Shown here in pieces: positions 53,800 through 64,000 of a stretch of DNA of 64,000 nucleotides. The notes beneath the pieces are model-generated. The model was not told where the DNA came from and ran no database searches. It was given only the letters and a program-made list of their open reading frames with translations. The stretch spans positions 2,294,001-2,358,000 of the forward strand of contig JAUCEF010000008.1 of the NCBI GenBank assembly GCA_033558025.1. Direction: 5' to 3'. The translations under genes were made by a program, and so were the position numbers. The first letter of the stretch is position 1; each line of letters begins with the position of its first letter. The stretch comes from Phytophthora sp. 'mugwort' (taxonomy: Eukaryota; Oomycota; Peronosporomycetes; Peronosporales; Peronosporaceae).

Positions 53800-54360
53800 C
53801 TGCGATACTGTCCCGTGGGGCACTACGTTGGCTTACATGGGGCGCTATTACAGGTGTGGCATTATTAAAGGGATGGGGGTATTGAATCTTGACCCTGTCG
53901 CGAAGACGAACGACTTCACGTTAACGTCCTTGGCCCCACGGAATTCGATTCTCGTGTTGCGATTGTGATAAAGGAACACAGCAGTCTCATTCATGTTGTA
54001 AAAATTCGAGTACTAAATCTTGTACTGTACTCCTTGATCACCTGCTGCACGTGCATGACGTCTTCCTGTCGATCTAATGCTTCTTGGTAACCAGACGCTC
54101 GAAGCCTCCAGTTCTTGGACTACAGGCAGCTTCTTTTCCGCCACAAACTTGGGTTTCATCAGCACGACACGTAATTGACAATAGAAGGTGAAAAGCTGTT
54201 CCCTGAGCTCGACCGAGCTACGGTAGCAGCTCGCCAATGGCTATTAATTTATGCTGGCTCCGATCTGACAATTCTGATAACTAAAATCAGACTAATAGAG
54301 TGGGGCCACTACATTATCGCAAGACCCACCCGGAGGGTGGGGCACTATTAGAGGGATTGG
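53800..54360 (-). mobile_element. pogo-like (Tc1/mariner superfamily) transposon remnant
   Basis: Minus strand: a helical piece (54,237-54,013; LREQLFTFYCQLRVVLMKPK) followed by YSNFYNMNETAVFLYHNR and IEFRGAKDVNVKSFVFATG (about 54,005-53,895). The 'M(D)ETAV ... RGAK.V.VK' pattern is the first catalytic block of pogo/Tigger-type DDE transposases, with Asn where the catalytic Asp usually sits (MNETAV). The rest of the DDE domain is gone. Flanks carry the family's GGCTCCG / ATTCTGATAA block (54,254-54,285) and repeated GTGGGGCACTA and ATTAxAGGGAT words at both sides; similar ends lie at 3,985-4,230. Inactive. Confidence 0.6.
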
Positions 54361-55822
54361 ACAAAATCCCAGATTTTACAGTAGATTGAGAAGCTCCGTC
54401 ACTGGCAACTCTGGTTAATGGAACGTGAGAGCATGGCTCTTCGGGTTCATCATACTCGCATTCTGATACTCTAGGAGACACATGCCGCTAGACGCCCTAG
54501 ACGCTCTTCATATAGGCGGGGGGAGGGGGCGAGTTCTTGATGCGCTATGCACTGGACAGCCCCTTTCCAACAACCTTTGGTGAGCATCTAGTATTATGAT
54601 TCCAGCCAAACCTTCCGATGCTGATCGGTTCATCATCACTGGTTTGAATCGGCCAATACAATTCTCAAGTTGTCTGGGAATCGACCAAACCAATTCCATA
54701 TGGTACGGCAAGGTTTCGACTAAGGCCGATTACGTACTTAGTGGTGACCATTGCTAACTCAAGTGCGTTTGGGTTTCGGTCGATACAGGTCGATTTGGGC
54801 GCGTCGATGCCACCAATCGACCGCGGGAACTTCGACTAGAACGCACAATATAGCGCAGTACAAAAATTCAAGAAACTAACAATCCCATCTCCTGCTAGCA
54901 TGAAAAGATAGTGCACCTGCCAAAATGGTTATGATCGGCGAGCGAGCTGCTGCAGATAGATGGAGCTGAGCGCCCGAACCGCGGATTGGATGCCGCTGAA
55001 CCGTGTGGATGATTGGACGAGAGGGTGGCTGCTGCTCACTCGCCCTCAGCCGCCGTTTGCATCTCCAGCCTCATTCGCGAATTGGCCTCGGAGACAGCAA
55101 GCGCCTCGAATTGCTGCCAGTGTCGAGTCACCATCTTGGTATAAATCTTGTGTGCACCTCGGTTATGTGACGACCGGTGAGGTACATGAACCGCTCTCGC
55201 TTCCGGTACTAGTCGCAACTAATATCCTCCATGATATGATAAAATCGATACTAGACAGGTTTGAGATTGACGGGAATCTACAAAAGCGCGCGAAGCGGGA
55301 GCACCCACGCCACACACCAGTCGTTGCCGCACCCCACTCCCACATAACCGACTCGGAGCCGTGCCCAGCATGCAATGGCTTATAGGGGGGGGCTCGATGA
55401 GGATCCACTAAAAGCGGGACTTCATCCTCGGTGACCGACAATGGCCCTACAGGAGATAGTCGCGTGGGAAATGCTCGCTATCAAACTGAAGAGAACGCCC
55501 GTCCAGACGGCCATCTCCATCTTCAACGGAGTAGATGAGAGGAGCAAGAATGACACCAGCTATGAACAGGATGGAGAGGTAGAAGGCACTATACTCCGTG
55601 CTTCTGAGTTGAGTCCCTAGAAAGTCGTATAAAGCTATTGTCAATCGCATGATGTGATCGAACCATAATACCGAAAGTGAGAGCGGTTTCACTGTACTAA
55701 TACTACTAATACTTTGCTGACTTACTACCTGTGTATTAATACGTGCTAACAGAACTAAGCCATGCCAAGGCACGGAGAAGCTCTGGATATTTATGTAGTG
55801 TTATGACTTCGTTCCATCTTGA
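54361..55822. other. Intergenic, no confident gene
   Basis: A 141-codon plus frame (54,960-55,385) and a 108-codon minus frame with a hydrophobic stretch (55,773-55,447; AFYLSILFIAGVILAPLIY) are open, unrecognised and without further support. Poly-G run at 55,384. Confidence 0.4.
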
Positions 55823-56134
55823 TGTAACGCGTACCGCTTGAATGAACCTGAAACACTATGCTAGGAAAGCTGGCACTTCCTAAGTGTTTGTTACCGAGTA
55901 AATGGAAGAGTGAGTGGAGCAAGGCAGCACCCACTAGAGCGCTCCCCTCAGTTCTACCAGTTTTGCAATACTCCTCTACCGTGGATAATACTGTTTGTAG
56001 TCTTTCCACGACTACTGGTCGAACCCGCAGGTACTCCATGTGTGTTGGGTTGCACTTTGTGCCAGCTGGGCTAGTACATGCTTGCAAAAGCCCAGTACTT
56101 GTGGACAAGGCTTGGATAGCCATCTCACACTACA
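55823..56134 (-). repeat. 3' LTR of the 55.8-58.7 kb Gypsy element
   Basis: 312 bp; plus-strand reading starts TGTAACGCGTACCGCTTGAA and ends CACACTACA. By eye about 19 positions differ from the other LTR, including one 1-bp indel. Confidence 0.85.
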
Positions 56135-58412
56135 ATTCCCTCCCAAGCCTTGTTTACACCCGAAAGCGCTTTGGGAAGTCGGATAAATGCAACTTGTTGC
56201 AGCTTAATGCATATCTTTTGACTCTAACACCATTGCGGTGTCTCTGGTCTTGCTGAGTAGTGACCCTAGTACGCATGGTGTGTCTCTAGTCGGTTCGTGC
56301 TTCGACATGCCTTAGCTACAGATAGCCTTCCCATGGCTGCCAGGTATTGCTCGATGGTGTCTGCATACAACAGAAATCATCAATCCAGATCAACAGTGAC
56401 TCGTATGCGAGATCCGCAGAACATTTTTCTATCGTAGCCTGGAAGTGCAGGGCTGCATCACAACTACCCTGCGGCATACGTGTCGGAGTAGGATGCCTTC
56501 ACCTGTCGCGTAGGACAGAATCTCCTGACTTGTTTTGGCCAGAGGCAACTGCCAGAACCCCTTGATAAAGTCAGAGAGCCCATAGTGCTTCTTGTGCCTC
56601 GCATGGTGCAGCTTGGCATCGAGGTTTGGCATCACTCCAGCCATGGGTTCGGTCACAATGTTCAGCGGCTTGTAGTCGCTCGTTTGCCGGAACTTATCCG
56701 TGCCTGGCTTCCTCACTGGCAATGCAGGGCATGCCCACCGACTGGTCTGATTCCGATATACCCAGCCAAGCTCAACTAGTTTGTTTTTGAACTCACGCAT
56801 CAACTTGCTCTGAACTGGCGAATATTTCCTCGACTTGCATCGGTACGGCTTAGAAATCTCCTTCAACCGTATTTCATAGGCAGGCACTCTTGCTGGGGAT
56901 CATTGCGAAGATCAATTCTCCAAATGTCATACTTTCTCACAACTCCAGTTCCTGCCGATAAGCTACTCCAAATCCTGCCGCTATCGCAACGTCGACCAGC
57001 TTGATCAACTGCTCCATAATCTCAGCCAGATCAGGATGTTCGGTTCGCTTGTCGTCAACGATGTCGTAGGGATCGTAGTCGTCGTCAACTTGCGGCTGAG
57101 CGAGCTGCTCAGGCAGTCGATCAACGTTAATGCCCAATGACTTCAACAGATCCTTGCCCACGATGAACTCATCGTCATCAGCATTATCACTAACACTCGA
57201 CAGGTTTCTGGGATTCCACAATGTGTCAAGCTGGATGACTAGGTCTACAGCTCTTTTAGCTTCGACCCAATGCCCCCCAACTGTACGACCCTTAATCAGT
57301 TCCCTCAGATTCTTATCGGCGCTTCCTTCTCCAATACCGCGCTGAGCTCAGTCAAGGTATTGGTACTGATCAGGCACCGATTCGACCCGGAGTCTGCACA
57401 GGAAGGCTTTCGGAGGACACCATTCAGCAGAATAGTGCCCGCTTTATTTCAGTTATCCTGACGAAGCCGCTTCATGTTCATTTCGCTGGACTTGCCCTTG
57501 TTTTTGTTGAATTGCTTCGGTAGGTTCACGCTTTTCTGAATCGCTAACCTCTGGGCACTTGACCACCCAGTGGGCGCCTCCACACTTCAAGCATCCTTTG
57601 TCAGGAGCAGCAACGGCGGATTTCCTCTTTGCATGATAGAGTGTCGGTCTCCGCATCCGGACACTGTCCGTCTTGCGTGGGCCTTTGACTCCCCAGTTTC
57701 CCTGATGTTCAGACTCCACCTTGCGCCTGGACTTTTTTTCCACCCGCTCAAGTAACATCCTGGATGTTTGGACGTCTTCGGCTGGGCGCTTCCCTTTCGA
57801 CCGGCGAAATTCCCGATCTTTGAATCTTCCTTCAGTGTGTCCGGTCTGATCGAGTTAATAAGCAAGTACATTCTCCTTCATACCGCTGTCGGATTCGAAG
57901 CATGCTTGCAAGCCATTCTCCTCGATGATGCGGTCGCAGGCCATGATAATTGCAGTACACTCTCTCTGACGTCGCTCTCCTTGAGGTCTAGTTGAAACTC
58001 CTTCTTAGACAGAGCCGGTACGTCCGGGAGAGTCTGGTTCTTGACAGAGTTGATGACCCTGTCATCTCCTTGCGGAGCATCTCGTCTTCAACTTTATCTA
58101 CTGGGATCCCCCTACGAGGCGGCACCAAGTCTCGAGAAGCTTCCTGTCAAACGAGTCCTTCACGGACCTCGTGACAGAGTCGTATTTCTCCCCGCTTGTC
58201 TGGCACCGAGCCTTCATCGTGTCTCCGTAGGTCTTGCGTTCCTTGCGCCACTTGACCAAGGCTGCATGAGAGGTTGACGAAATCCCAGGAGGCAGCGCCG
58301 GTGTGAAGATGGGCTGGGCAACGCCATACTCGTGTTCCTGCACCGGCTGTTTCTCTTGGCTTCATGTTGTCTCCATTTGCTTCAGTGAAAGGGTTCTCAC
58401 TAAAGTCGACTT

Positions 58413-58725
58413 TGTAACGCGTTCCGCTTGAAAGAACCTGAAACAATATGCGAGGGAAGCTGGCATTTTCTAAGTGTTTGTTGCCGAGTAAATGGAAGAA
58501 TGAGCGGAGCAAGGCAGCACCCACTAGAGCGCTCCCCTCAGTTCTACCAGTTCTGCAAGTACTCCTCTACCGTGGATAATACTGTTTGTAGTCTTTCCAC
58601 GACTACTGGTCGAACCCGCAGGTACTCCATGTGTGTTGGGTTGCACTTTGTGCCAGCTGGGCTAGTGCATGCTTGCAAAAGCCCAATGCGTGTGGACAAG
58701 GCTTGAATAGCCATCTTACACTACG
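58413..58725 (-). repeat. 5' LTR of the 55.8-58.7 kb Gypsy element
   Basis: 313 bp; plus-strand reading starts TGTAACGCGTTCCGCTTGAA and ends TTACACTACG, so the terminal CA has mutated to CG. Same orientation as its partner. Confidence 0.85.
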
Positions 58726-59546
58726 TTGAACAACCTCGCGTTTCTCGCCAGGCCTTGTCTGTCGGTCTGAAGTATTGCATGAACTCTAATTCGAGCGGCT
58801 CCATAAGATATAGCTGCTTCATTGTTTTCACTCGCGTCACCGCAACGTAGAACGAGGAACGCTATGGATTGTGGCGTGTTGGATGTCGCAATGGTCCCAA
58901 AACCATTTTTCCCACCGTTCGTCCTTGGCACTTGTCGCTAGTGATCGCGAAGGCTGGTATGAGCGACACCTGAATTACCGTGACATTGAACGTTCCAGTA
59001 GTCATTTTGATCTCCATTCCTTTTTCGATACGCGTCATCACGAGAACAATGCCGCTGACAATTCTTTCTCGCGCCACGGTCCCAAGAATCTCTGTTTTTT
59101 TCATAATACAAATACGTGCATATTGCTGCTCTCATCGTTGCTCGTTGCGCGAAGGTTGACCGTAAAAGACTCAAGCAACATTCACAACGAATATTATGCA
59201 ATCCATATAGGTACCAAATCATAAAGGTAATGTAACGACGTTTTGGAGCAAATAGGTAACGAAAACGCATAAATATATACAAGCTATTCATTTCTATAGT
59301 GTGGTAGTACTGGCACTCGTATCGCACTAACAACTCTGGATAAAATCCAGAGAACTACTACTGTCTTCCATTGTCTTTTGTTATAAACGCCAGATAATGG
59401 ATGTTGCTCCACGTACTTAGACAGATATCCTGTTCATCGCCAAGGCTCGAGTCACCCCCACATCAAGCACGATTCCTATCAGCTGAAGTTGCTCAAGTGC
59501 TGGCAAGTGTGAGTGGGTCGTCCATTAACACTTCAAGCCTAGATAT
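58726..59546. other. Intergenic between Gypsy LTR and ABC pseudogene
   Basis: Overlapping frames of up to 131 codons on both strands, none recognised; AT-rich towards 59.3 kb. Confidence 0.45.
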
Positions 59547-62500
59547 TTGTCATGTATCAACGAGGCAGTCGAAGACGCTGCGATTGTCGTCTCCAAAGCC
59601 TCCAATCGAAAGTCTGAGTCTGAGAACGCAGCCCCGAACCGTACGGACGCCATGAAGGACAGGAAGATGGGACCGACTATCGCATTCAAGGAACTGTATA
59701 GGTTATGGTACAACCCCAGCTCAAGCCGATGGTGACGTCGGTATGGACGCTATCAACACAGCCTTCTTGCACTACATCAACATCGCTGTAGTGTTTCTTC
59801 ATCATCGACTACGTCACGTACGTGGTGTCTGTCAACTCGTCCGAGAGGCAGATGAAGGCGCTGCGTGATCAGCACCTGGTGTCAGCGATGGGAAAAAATA
59901 ATCAAAATATAATATATTCTGCATTGTATTGACGGAATACCTTATCATTGAGAAATCGCCCGATCCGTAAAATATCTAATTGGACCAGTAATAATAGTAT
60001 TTATCTCCAACATTGCTCTATTAGGGGAGCCAACATTGGTTGGTTCTCGTTGGCCCCAAAGCTCAAACAGCTCCGATACTTGAGGTCCTTTGCATCATTT
60101 CGAACTTTCAACCGACCAGCCACCATGTCCTCCAAGGCTCTCTGCATTTTTTTCTTCGCTGCCTGCGGCGACGGCGTCTTCAAGTGCAAGAGCTGCGACA
60201 CCACGCGCAAGTAGGCCACACGCACAGGTTATTCGAACCTAATGAACCATCTCGTCACCAGCACCCGGACCATGCTGATATCTTCACTGCTAGTCAGCAC
60301 TCACTCGCCGGTACGCTAGAGCACAACGCTTCGTCGACGAGAAGACGATGGAGATCTACAAGTGGATGGAGTGGGTTGTCATGCGCAACCACGTTCTTGC
60401 TGAGGTCGACGGCCCACTTATCGGATCGATGTCGCGTCTCCAACTGATCTCATTGAAGACCCTGCTGCGCTACACCACCCATGTGTCAAGAAACGTCGGC
60501 ACCAAGCTTGCTAGTCGCATGGGGGACTGCTTCGGGCTCATGTTCGGCGGATGGACGTGCGGACCGATGCACTTTGTGGTGATCTACCGAGTGTATGCCA
60601 AGAACGAAGAGCGTGAGCAGCCACTGTATCTCGCCAACCGAGGACGGCCAGATCGCGGACGTTCATATCGAGATGATCGAGAATATGCCGGGGTCTACCA
60701 CAAGCGACTTGGCATGATCCAGTTTTGTGTGGGCGACAACTGCGTCATGAACGAAGCGACTGAGACTCGTCTGTCGATGCCCCTTGTCGGATGTGCGAGT
60801 CATCGCTTTAACCTCGCCGTGGCTTCATCGCCGAACATAAGGACATCGTGGAAGAGGTTCAAGCTCTCTGCGTTCAGCTTTGCACGCCCAACAATCACGC
60901 CCAGCTTATGAAGCATACCAAGCTAAAGGCGAAGAAGGCAACCTCACACGCTGGTCGTCTACGTACAAGATGCTCGCTCGATACCTTGAGATCCGGGATG
61001 CTACAAAGATGGTCTCCAGTGTAGAGGATCTGGTTCCTCGCCCAAGCACCCATCGGAAAATTGTTCAGCTCACCAGCCAGTTGAAAGAACTCGACAGCAT
61101 GTGCGTCCAGCTGCAGAGCGAGCAATGCTCGTTGGCGGATGTGCGCGTACACTTCGACGCCGTGATGGCCAAGTATCCGTCGACTGCGGCGTACTTGAAG
61201 CCGGACGCACGCATCGTCGACTTATCAGAGTTTGAGAATGCGGTTGTCAAGCTCCTTCATGACCAGCGTCTCTCAGCTGCCGACGAGCGGGAATTAGTCG
61301 GTTCGAGCTACCAGCGGTACAGCTAACAACGACGAAGCGCGACAAGGAGAACTTTGCTGCTGTCGCTCTTCGCCAAGCGAAGCGTCCGTGCATGGCCACT
61401 ACGGCTACGTACCAGGACGCTGTGCGTTTAATTCCCCCGATCAGCAATCGGGTTGAGCGACTTTTCTCCCAGTGCAAGCTGGTGATGACGTCACAGCACG
61501 GTCGTCTTCTTCCGGCTCATTTCGAGAGATTGTGTTTCTTCGTGCCAACCGTGCTCTCTGGAGCTACAACTTGCTTGCTAACTGTGAGAGTGAGGTCGCC
61601 GAGCACCACAACTAGAGCAGAAGTAACACGTAGCTAGCAAACCGAATGGTAAAACACGTGATTCATCTAGTTAATATATGACTGCCCCTCTCCTTCACAG
61701 TCATGATTCACCCCTCAGCATGCCCTCGGGGAATAAATTCCCACGCACAACGCCTACTATCCATCATGGACCCAAACACGCGGTAGCTAGCCCGTGTCGG
61801 AGCTATTATCTCTTACTAATCTCAAAAGCGTGATTTGTATACCTAAGTGTTTTACTTGGGACACACATCATACCCACCGCAGTCACGATAATATTCAAAA
61901 ATTACATACCCGTACAACGGGATATTATTACGGATATTACTGAATAATTATTATTGCGACATCGGGTATTGCCCTTATTATTATTGCTTTGACGAGCCTC
62001 CCAATCAAATATTTATAGTGAATTGTCCGATCGCTGCCTGGTGCATATGAGCATTGGGTGGTACGATGGCAGCAACCCGTTAACTCGAGTCTCTCGAGTC
62101 GCCTTACGGGTGATACCGCCAAAAACAGAGATGGCATGGACCAGAAGCTTGTCGAGTCAATTACACTTGCCAGCTCATTTCGGGCAACGTCATGATGACG
62201 TGCGTGACTGAGATATGAGTTTGGTTATGGCGTGCATCGTGTCGTTCATGGTGACGTCGCTGGGCGACTTGATGACGAGTCATTGCAAACGCGATAGTGC
62301 ACTCGCAACAAAATACGCGGAGGCTGGCGGAGACGTTGAGCTCCGTCCGCACGGTGTCTTTGTTGAATGCCGAGAAGACCGAGATCAACAAATACAACGA
62401 GCACGCCGCCAAAGCAAAGGAGACGAACATTCACATGGCCACGTTCTGGTTGGCCGTGTCTGGTCTCTTCATGTGCAGCATCTGGTTCGTGTACGCAACG

Positions 62501-63440
62501 AGTCTCTGGTACAGTGGGCTGAAGGTCGCGCACGGCAAAGCTTCGCCTGAGTAGCGAGATATTCCAGTCTCTTGATGAGGGCGTGCTCGGTCACGCCCAA
62601 CATTTCGGCTGTAGCGGAAGATAAAGGAGCTTCATCATGTCGTTACCGGAGCGATACAAGACTTAGTAGACTAAGGGCGTGGTTCAGGTGCTCGCACAGT
62701 CAGAAGCAGCGAGTTAGCCATTGCTCGAACAATTGTTCGTGAGTCAAAGACCCTCGTCCTGGACGAGAGAACGAGTGCGTCGACGAGACAGAGAGCGAAC
62801 GCGTTTTGCATGCTGCACTGAACGAGTTTGACGGGCACTACTCAGATGACGATGTTGGTCATCCATTGCTCATTACTTGAGCACAATTCGTCGAGCGGAG
62901 ATGTCGTGGATGCCGGTTATGTCGTGGAAGAGAGGAACCACCACGATTTACTGACGATTAAGGATGGGATTTACCAGAACCTGTACACGATACAGGAAGA
63001 GAACGCTCAAGTTGGCGGATCTCTCATCATGTTCGTCGCTGCAACTACCCAGAACTAGTGCTTCAAGTACATGGCTGAAAACAGCCACGTACGACTGCAG
63101 AACATATCACTTGATCGCGCTTTTGCCTTCAGAAACATTGGCTTCTTTGACGAGAGGAAGCACGCGACGGGCGCTTTGACGGCTGATCTAGCAACAATAC
63201 GACGAAGGTGCTCTCATCTCGGGCGACTTCAGCGGCACTTTGTCTAGGCAGTTTTCACCATTGTGACGGCTCTGGTCGTTTCTCGTCCACGACGGGAAGT
63301 TGGTTCATGTTGGTCCTGTTTTTCCGTTCCTCGTCGCTGGTCAAATGCTCCACATATACAAGATGTCGCTGCGCTTGTTGTCGGTAGCTTTGGCTGATGT
63401 GAAGGACTGGACGCTCGTCTCCACGCTTTAAAGGCAGTGT
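59547..63440 (+). pseudogene. ABCB-type (P-glycoprotein/MDR) transporter pseudogene, split by a hAT element
   Basis: Pieces in order on the plus strand: N-terminal cytosolic start (MGPTIAFKELYRLW); TMD1 piece (MDAINTAFLHYINIAVVF, YVVSVNSSERQMKALRDQ) to 59,882; hAT insertion; TMD1 resumes at 62,037 (MSIGWYDGSN, SRLTGDTAKNRDGMDQKLVE, LVMACIVSFMVTSLGDLM, SVRTVSLLNAEKTEINKYNE, FWLAVSGLFMCSIWFVYATS, PNISAVAEDKGAS); NBD1 piece with the signature remnant (SQKQRV / LAIARTIVRESKTLVLDE, Walker B near 62,760) and DAGYVVEERNHHDLLTIKDG IYQNLYTIQEE; TMD2 start (CFKYMAENSHVRLQNIS, IGFFDERKHATGALTADLAT, FPFLVAGQMLHIYKM) to about 63,440. The first TM helices, Walker A and Q-loop are deleted and frameshifts are frequent, so it is dead. 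Intact relatives are about 1,300 residues and export lipids or drugs. Confidence 0.85.
59883..62036 (+). mobile_element. hAT transposon 3, complete ends, inserted in the ABC gene
   Basis: 2,154 bp. Left end CAGCGATGGGA, right end (reverse complement) CAGCGATCGGA: an 11-bp TIR with one mismatch. Flanking 8-bp duplication CCTGGTGT (59,875-59,882) / CCTGGTGC (62,037-62,044), 7 of 8 equal. Transposase: ATG 60,124, BED finger (VFKCKSCDTTRK, YSNLMNHLV), [91 protein letters not shown], and hATC (ISNRVERLFSQCKLVMTSQH GRLLPAHFERLCF) to about 61,612. TAG at 60,212 replaces a sense codon in the BED finger, and two frameshifts occur, so it cannot move by itself. Confidence 0.9.
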
Positions 63441-64000
63441 AGACAGTGTACGTGGCCTCGTAGGATTTATTCCGATCATGCCCAGGCTCGACTACAAACT
63501 CTGCAGGACATCGGAGAGTGTAAGGTGCTGGAGGGAGAAAGAACATGCCGTGCTGACAGCTGGTCGTGGGCAATGAGGATTTGTCCGCTGGGGGGTCCTT
63601 CTTGGCAGCTGGTTCGGTTGTCAAACGACGAGTGGCCCGGTCTTGTATGCCAGCAGATGTAGACGAGGTCCGACGAAGAGCAGAACACCGTTCCTGGGAG
63701 AATTAAATGCAAATGGTCCCATCTACGAGAAGGAAGCTGAGACGCGGAGAAGACAAAAGTAGGAGGAGAGTTTAAAACTTTGTACGGGTAATCACTGACT
63801 CGAGGGGGACTTCGCGTGGTGCGATGGCTGAGGAACGCGAGTTCGAGGCGCTGTAACGTTCTTAGTGAGAGGTTTAGCTCTGTCTGTGTCTTTTGCAGGT
63901 CCGTGGCGGATGCATGCGTCGTGGTGCGCGTGGGAGCCATTCGAGAGATTACGGGCGATAACATCATGAATCAAGGACGGTATAGGCCAGAAACTCAGCG
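63441..64000. other. Window end, unassigned
   Basis: Downstream of the ABC pseudogene's last recognisable TMD2 block. Minus frames at 63,244-63,974 overlap in several phases with no domain. Further ABC sequence (TMD2 end, NBD2) was not recognisable. Confidence 0.4.

Larger units (their letters stand above)
55823..58725 (-). mobile_element. Gypsy element with both LTRs, lacking RNase H and integrase
   Basis: Minus-strand element bounded by LTRs (58,413-58,725 is its 5' LTR, 55,823-56,134 its 3' LTR). Between them: gag (PALPPGISSTSHAALVKWRK, SVKDSFDRKLLETWCRL; 58,330-58,100), a CCHC-type knuckle CLKCGGAHWVVKCP (57,600-57,555), protease-RT linker (EFIVGKDLLKSLGINVDRLP, 57,165-57,105) and RT (RWACPALPVRKPGTDKFRQT, DYKPLNIVTEPMAGVMPNLD, YGLSDFIKGFWQLPLA; then WIDDFCC at about 56,375, the YxDD-type active site). 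From there the sequence goes within about 200 bp to the 3' LTR. RNase H, integrase and chromodomain are absent, so it was a deletion derivative that depended on others. Frameshifts are present. TTGA flanks both ends as a possible 4-bp target duplication. Confidence 0.85.

Noticed and set aside
54960..55385. 141-codon plus-strand ORF
   Set aside because: No domain and an equally long minus-strand frame overlaps it.
3869..55391. Scattered poly-C/poly-G runs (7-10 bases) as G-quadruplex signals
   Set aside because: Single runs do not make a quadruplex; they are more likely homopolymer tracts and frameshift hot spots.
63476..63967. 163-codon minus-strand ORF at the window end
   Set aside because: Overlaps the region after the ABC pseudogene, no domain, and several equal frames exist.

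Overview
The window looks like nuclear DNA of a plant-pathogenic oomycete, most likely Phytophthora or a close Peronosporales relative. The basis is a secreted trypsin fold with a dead catalytic triad of the glucanase-inhibitor type, an oomycete-style initiator (YCAYTYY) in front of it, small introns (46-110 nt) with CTRAY branch points, and oomycete-type Copia, chromodomain-Gypsy, hAT, pogo-like and Mutator-like elements. I named the organism from gene content alone. Everything is recognised by eye, with no database search.

Layout. (1) 1.8-7.3 kb is a compact same-strand gene block: an intact GIP-like pseudo-protease, then three tandem paralogues of one family with mitochondrial-presequence-like N-termini. 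The middle copy is intact, the first has two frameshifts and the third has one in-frame TGA. (2) 8.7-24.7 kb is a transposon graveyard: degenerate ~50-bp repeats, a Copia element with gag fused to RT, an antisense Copia RT half, a Gypsy integrase-chromodomain half, a Mutator-like transposase (zinc finger, DDE, SWIM) running into a Ulp1-type cysteine protease, an unassigned ORF remnant and another chromodomain fragment. (3) 25.3-31.4 kb holds a decayed second GIP-like gene and mostly unassigned AT-rich DNA. (4) 32.1-43.7 kb has three hAT remnants, a zinc-binding-dehydrogenase pseudogene split by a tRNA-derived SINE, a 59-bp near-continuous palindrome and an inverted-repeat element. (5) 44.4-50.8 kb is the second gene island: a seven-exon choline-transporter-like (SLC44) gene and a large FYVE-GRAM-VASt-TM protein, separated by a nested foldback sequence. 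(6) 51-64 kb has a frameshifted ankyrin gene, a pogo-like remnant, a Gypsy element with both LTRs but no RNase H or integrase, and an ABCB-type transporter pseudogene interrupted by a hAT element whose terminal inverted repeats and 8-bp target duplication can still be read.

Only about five loci look functional: the GIP-like gene, the middle mitochondrial-like paralogue, SLC44, the FYVE-GRAM-VASt gene and possibly a small lysine-rich ORF. They share no obvious pathway. I see no CRISPR array, rRNA or intact tRNA gene. I found no clearly new multi-gene system. The most informative structures are the hAT-in-ABC insertion, the MULE-SWIM-Ulp1 element, the SINE-split dehydrogenase, the FYVE+VASt architecture and the large perfect palindromes.
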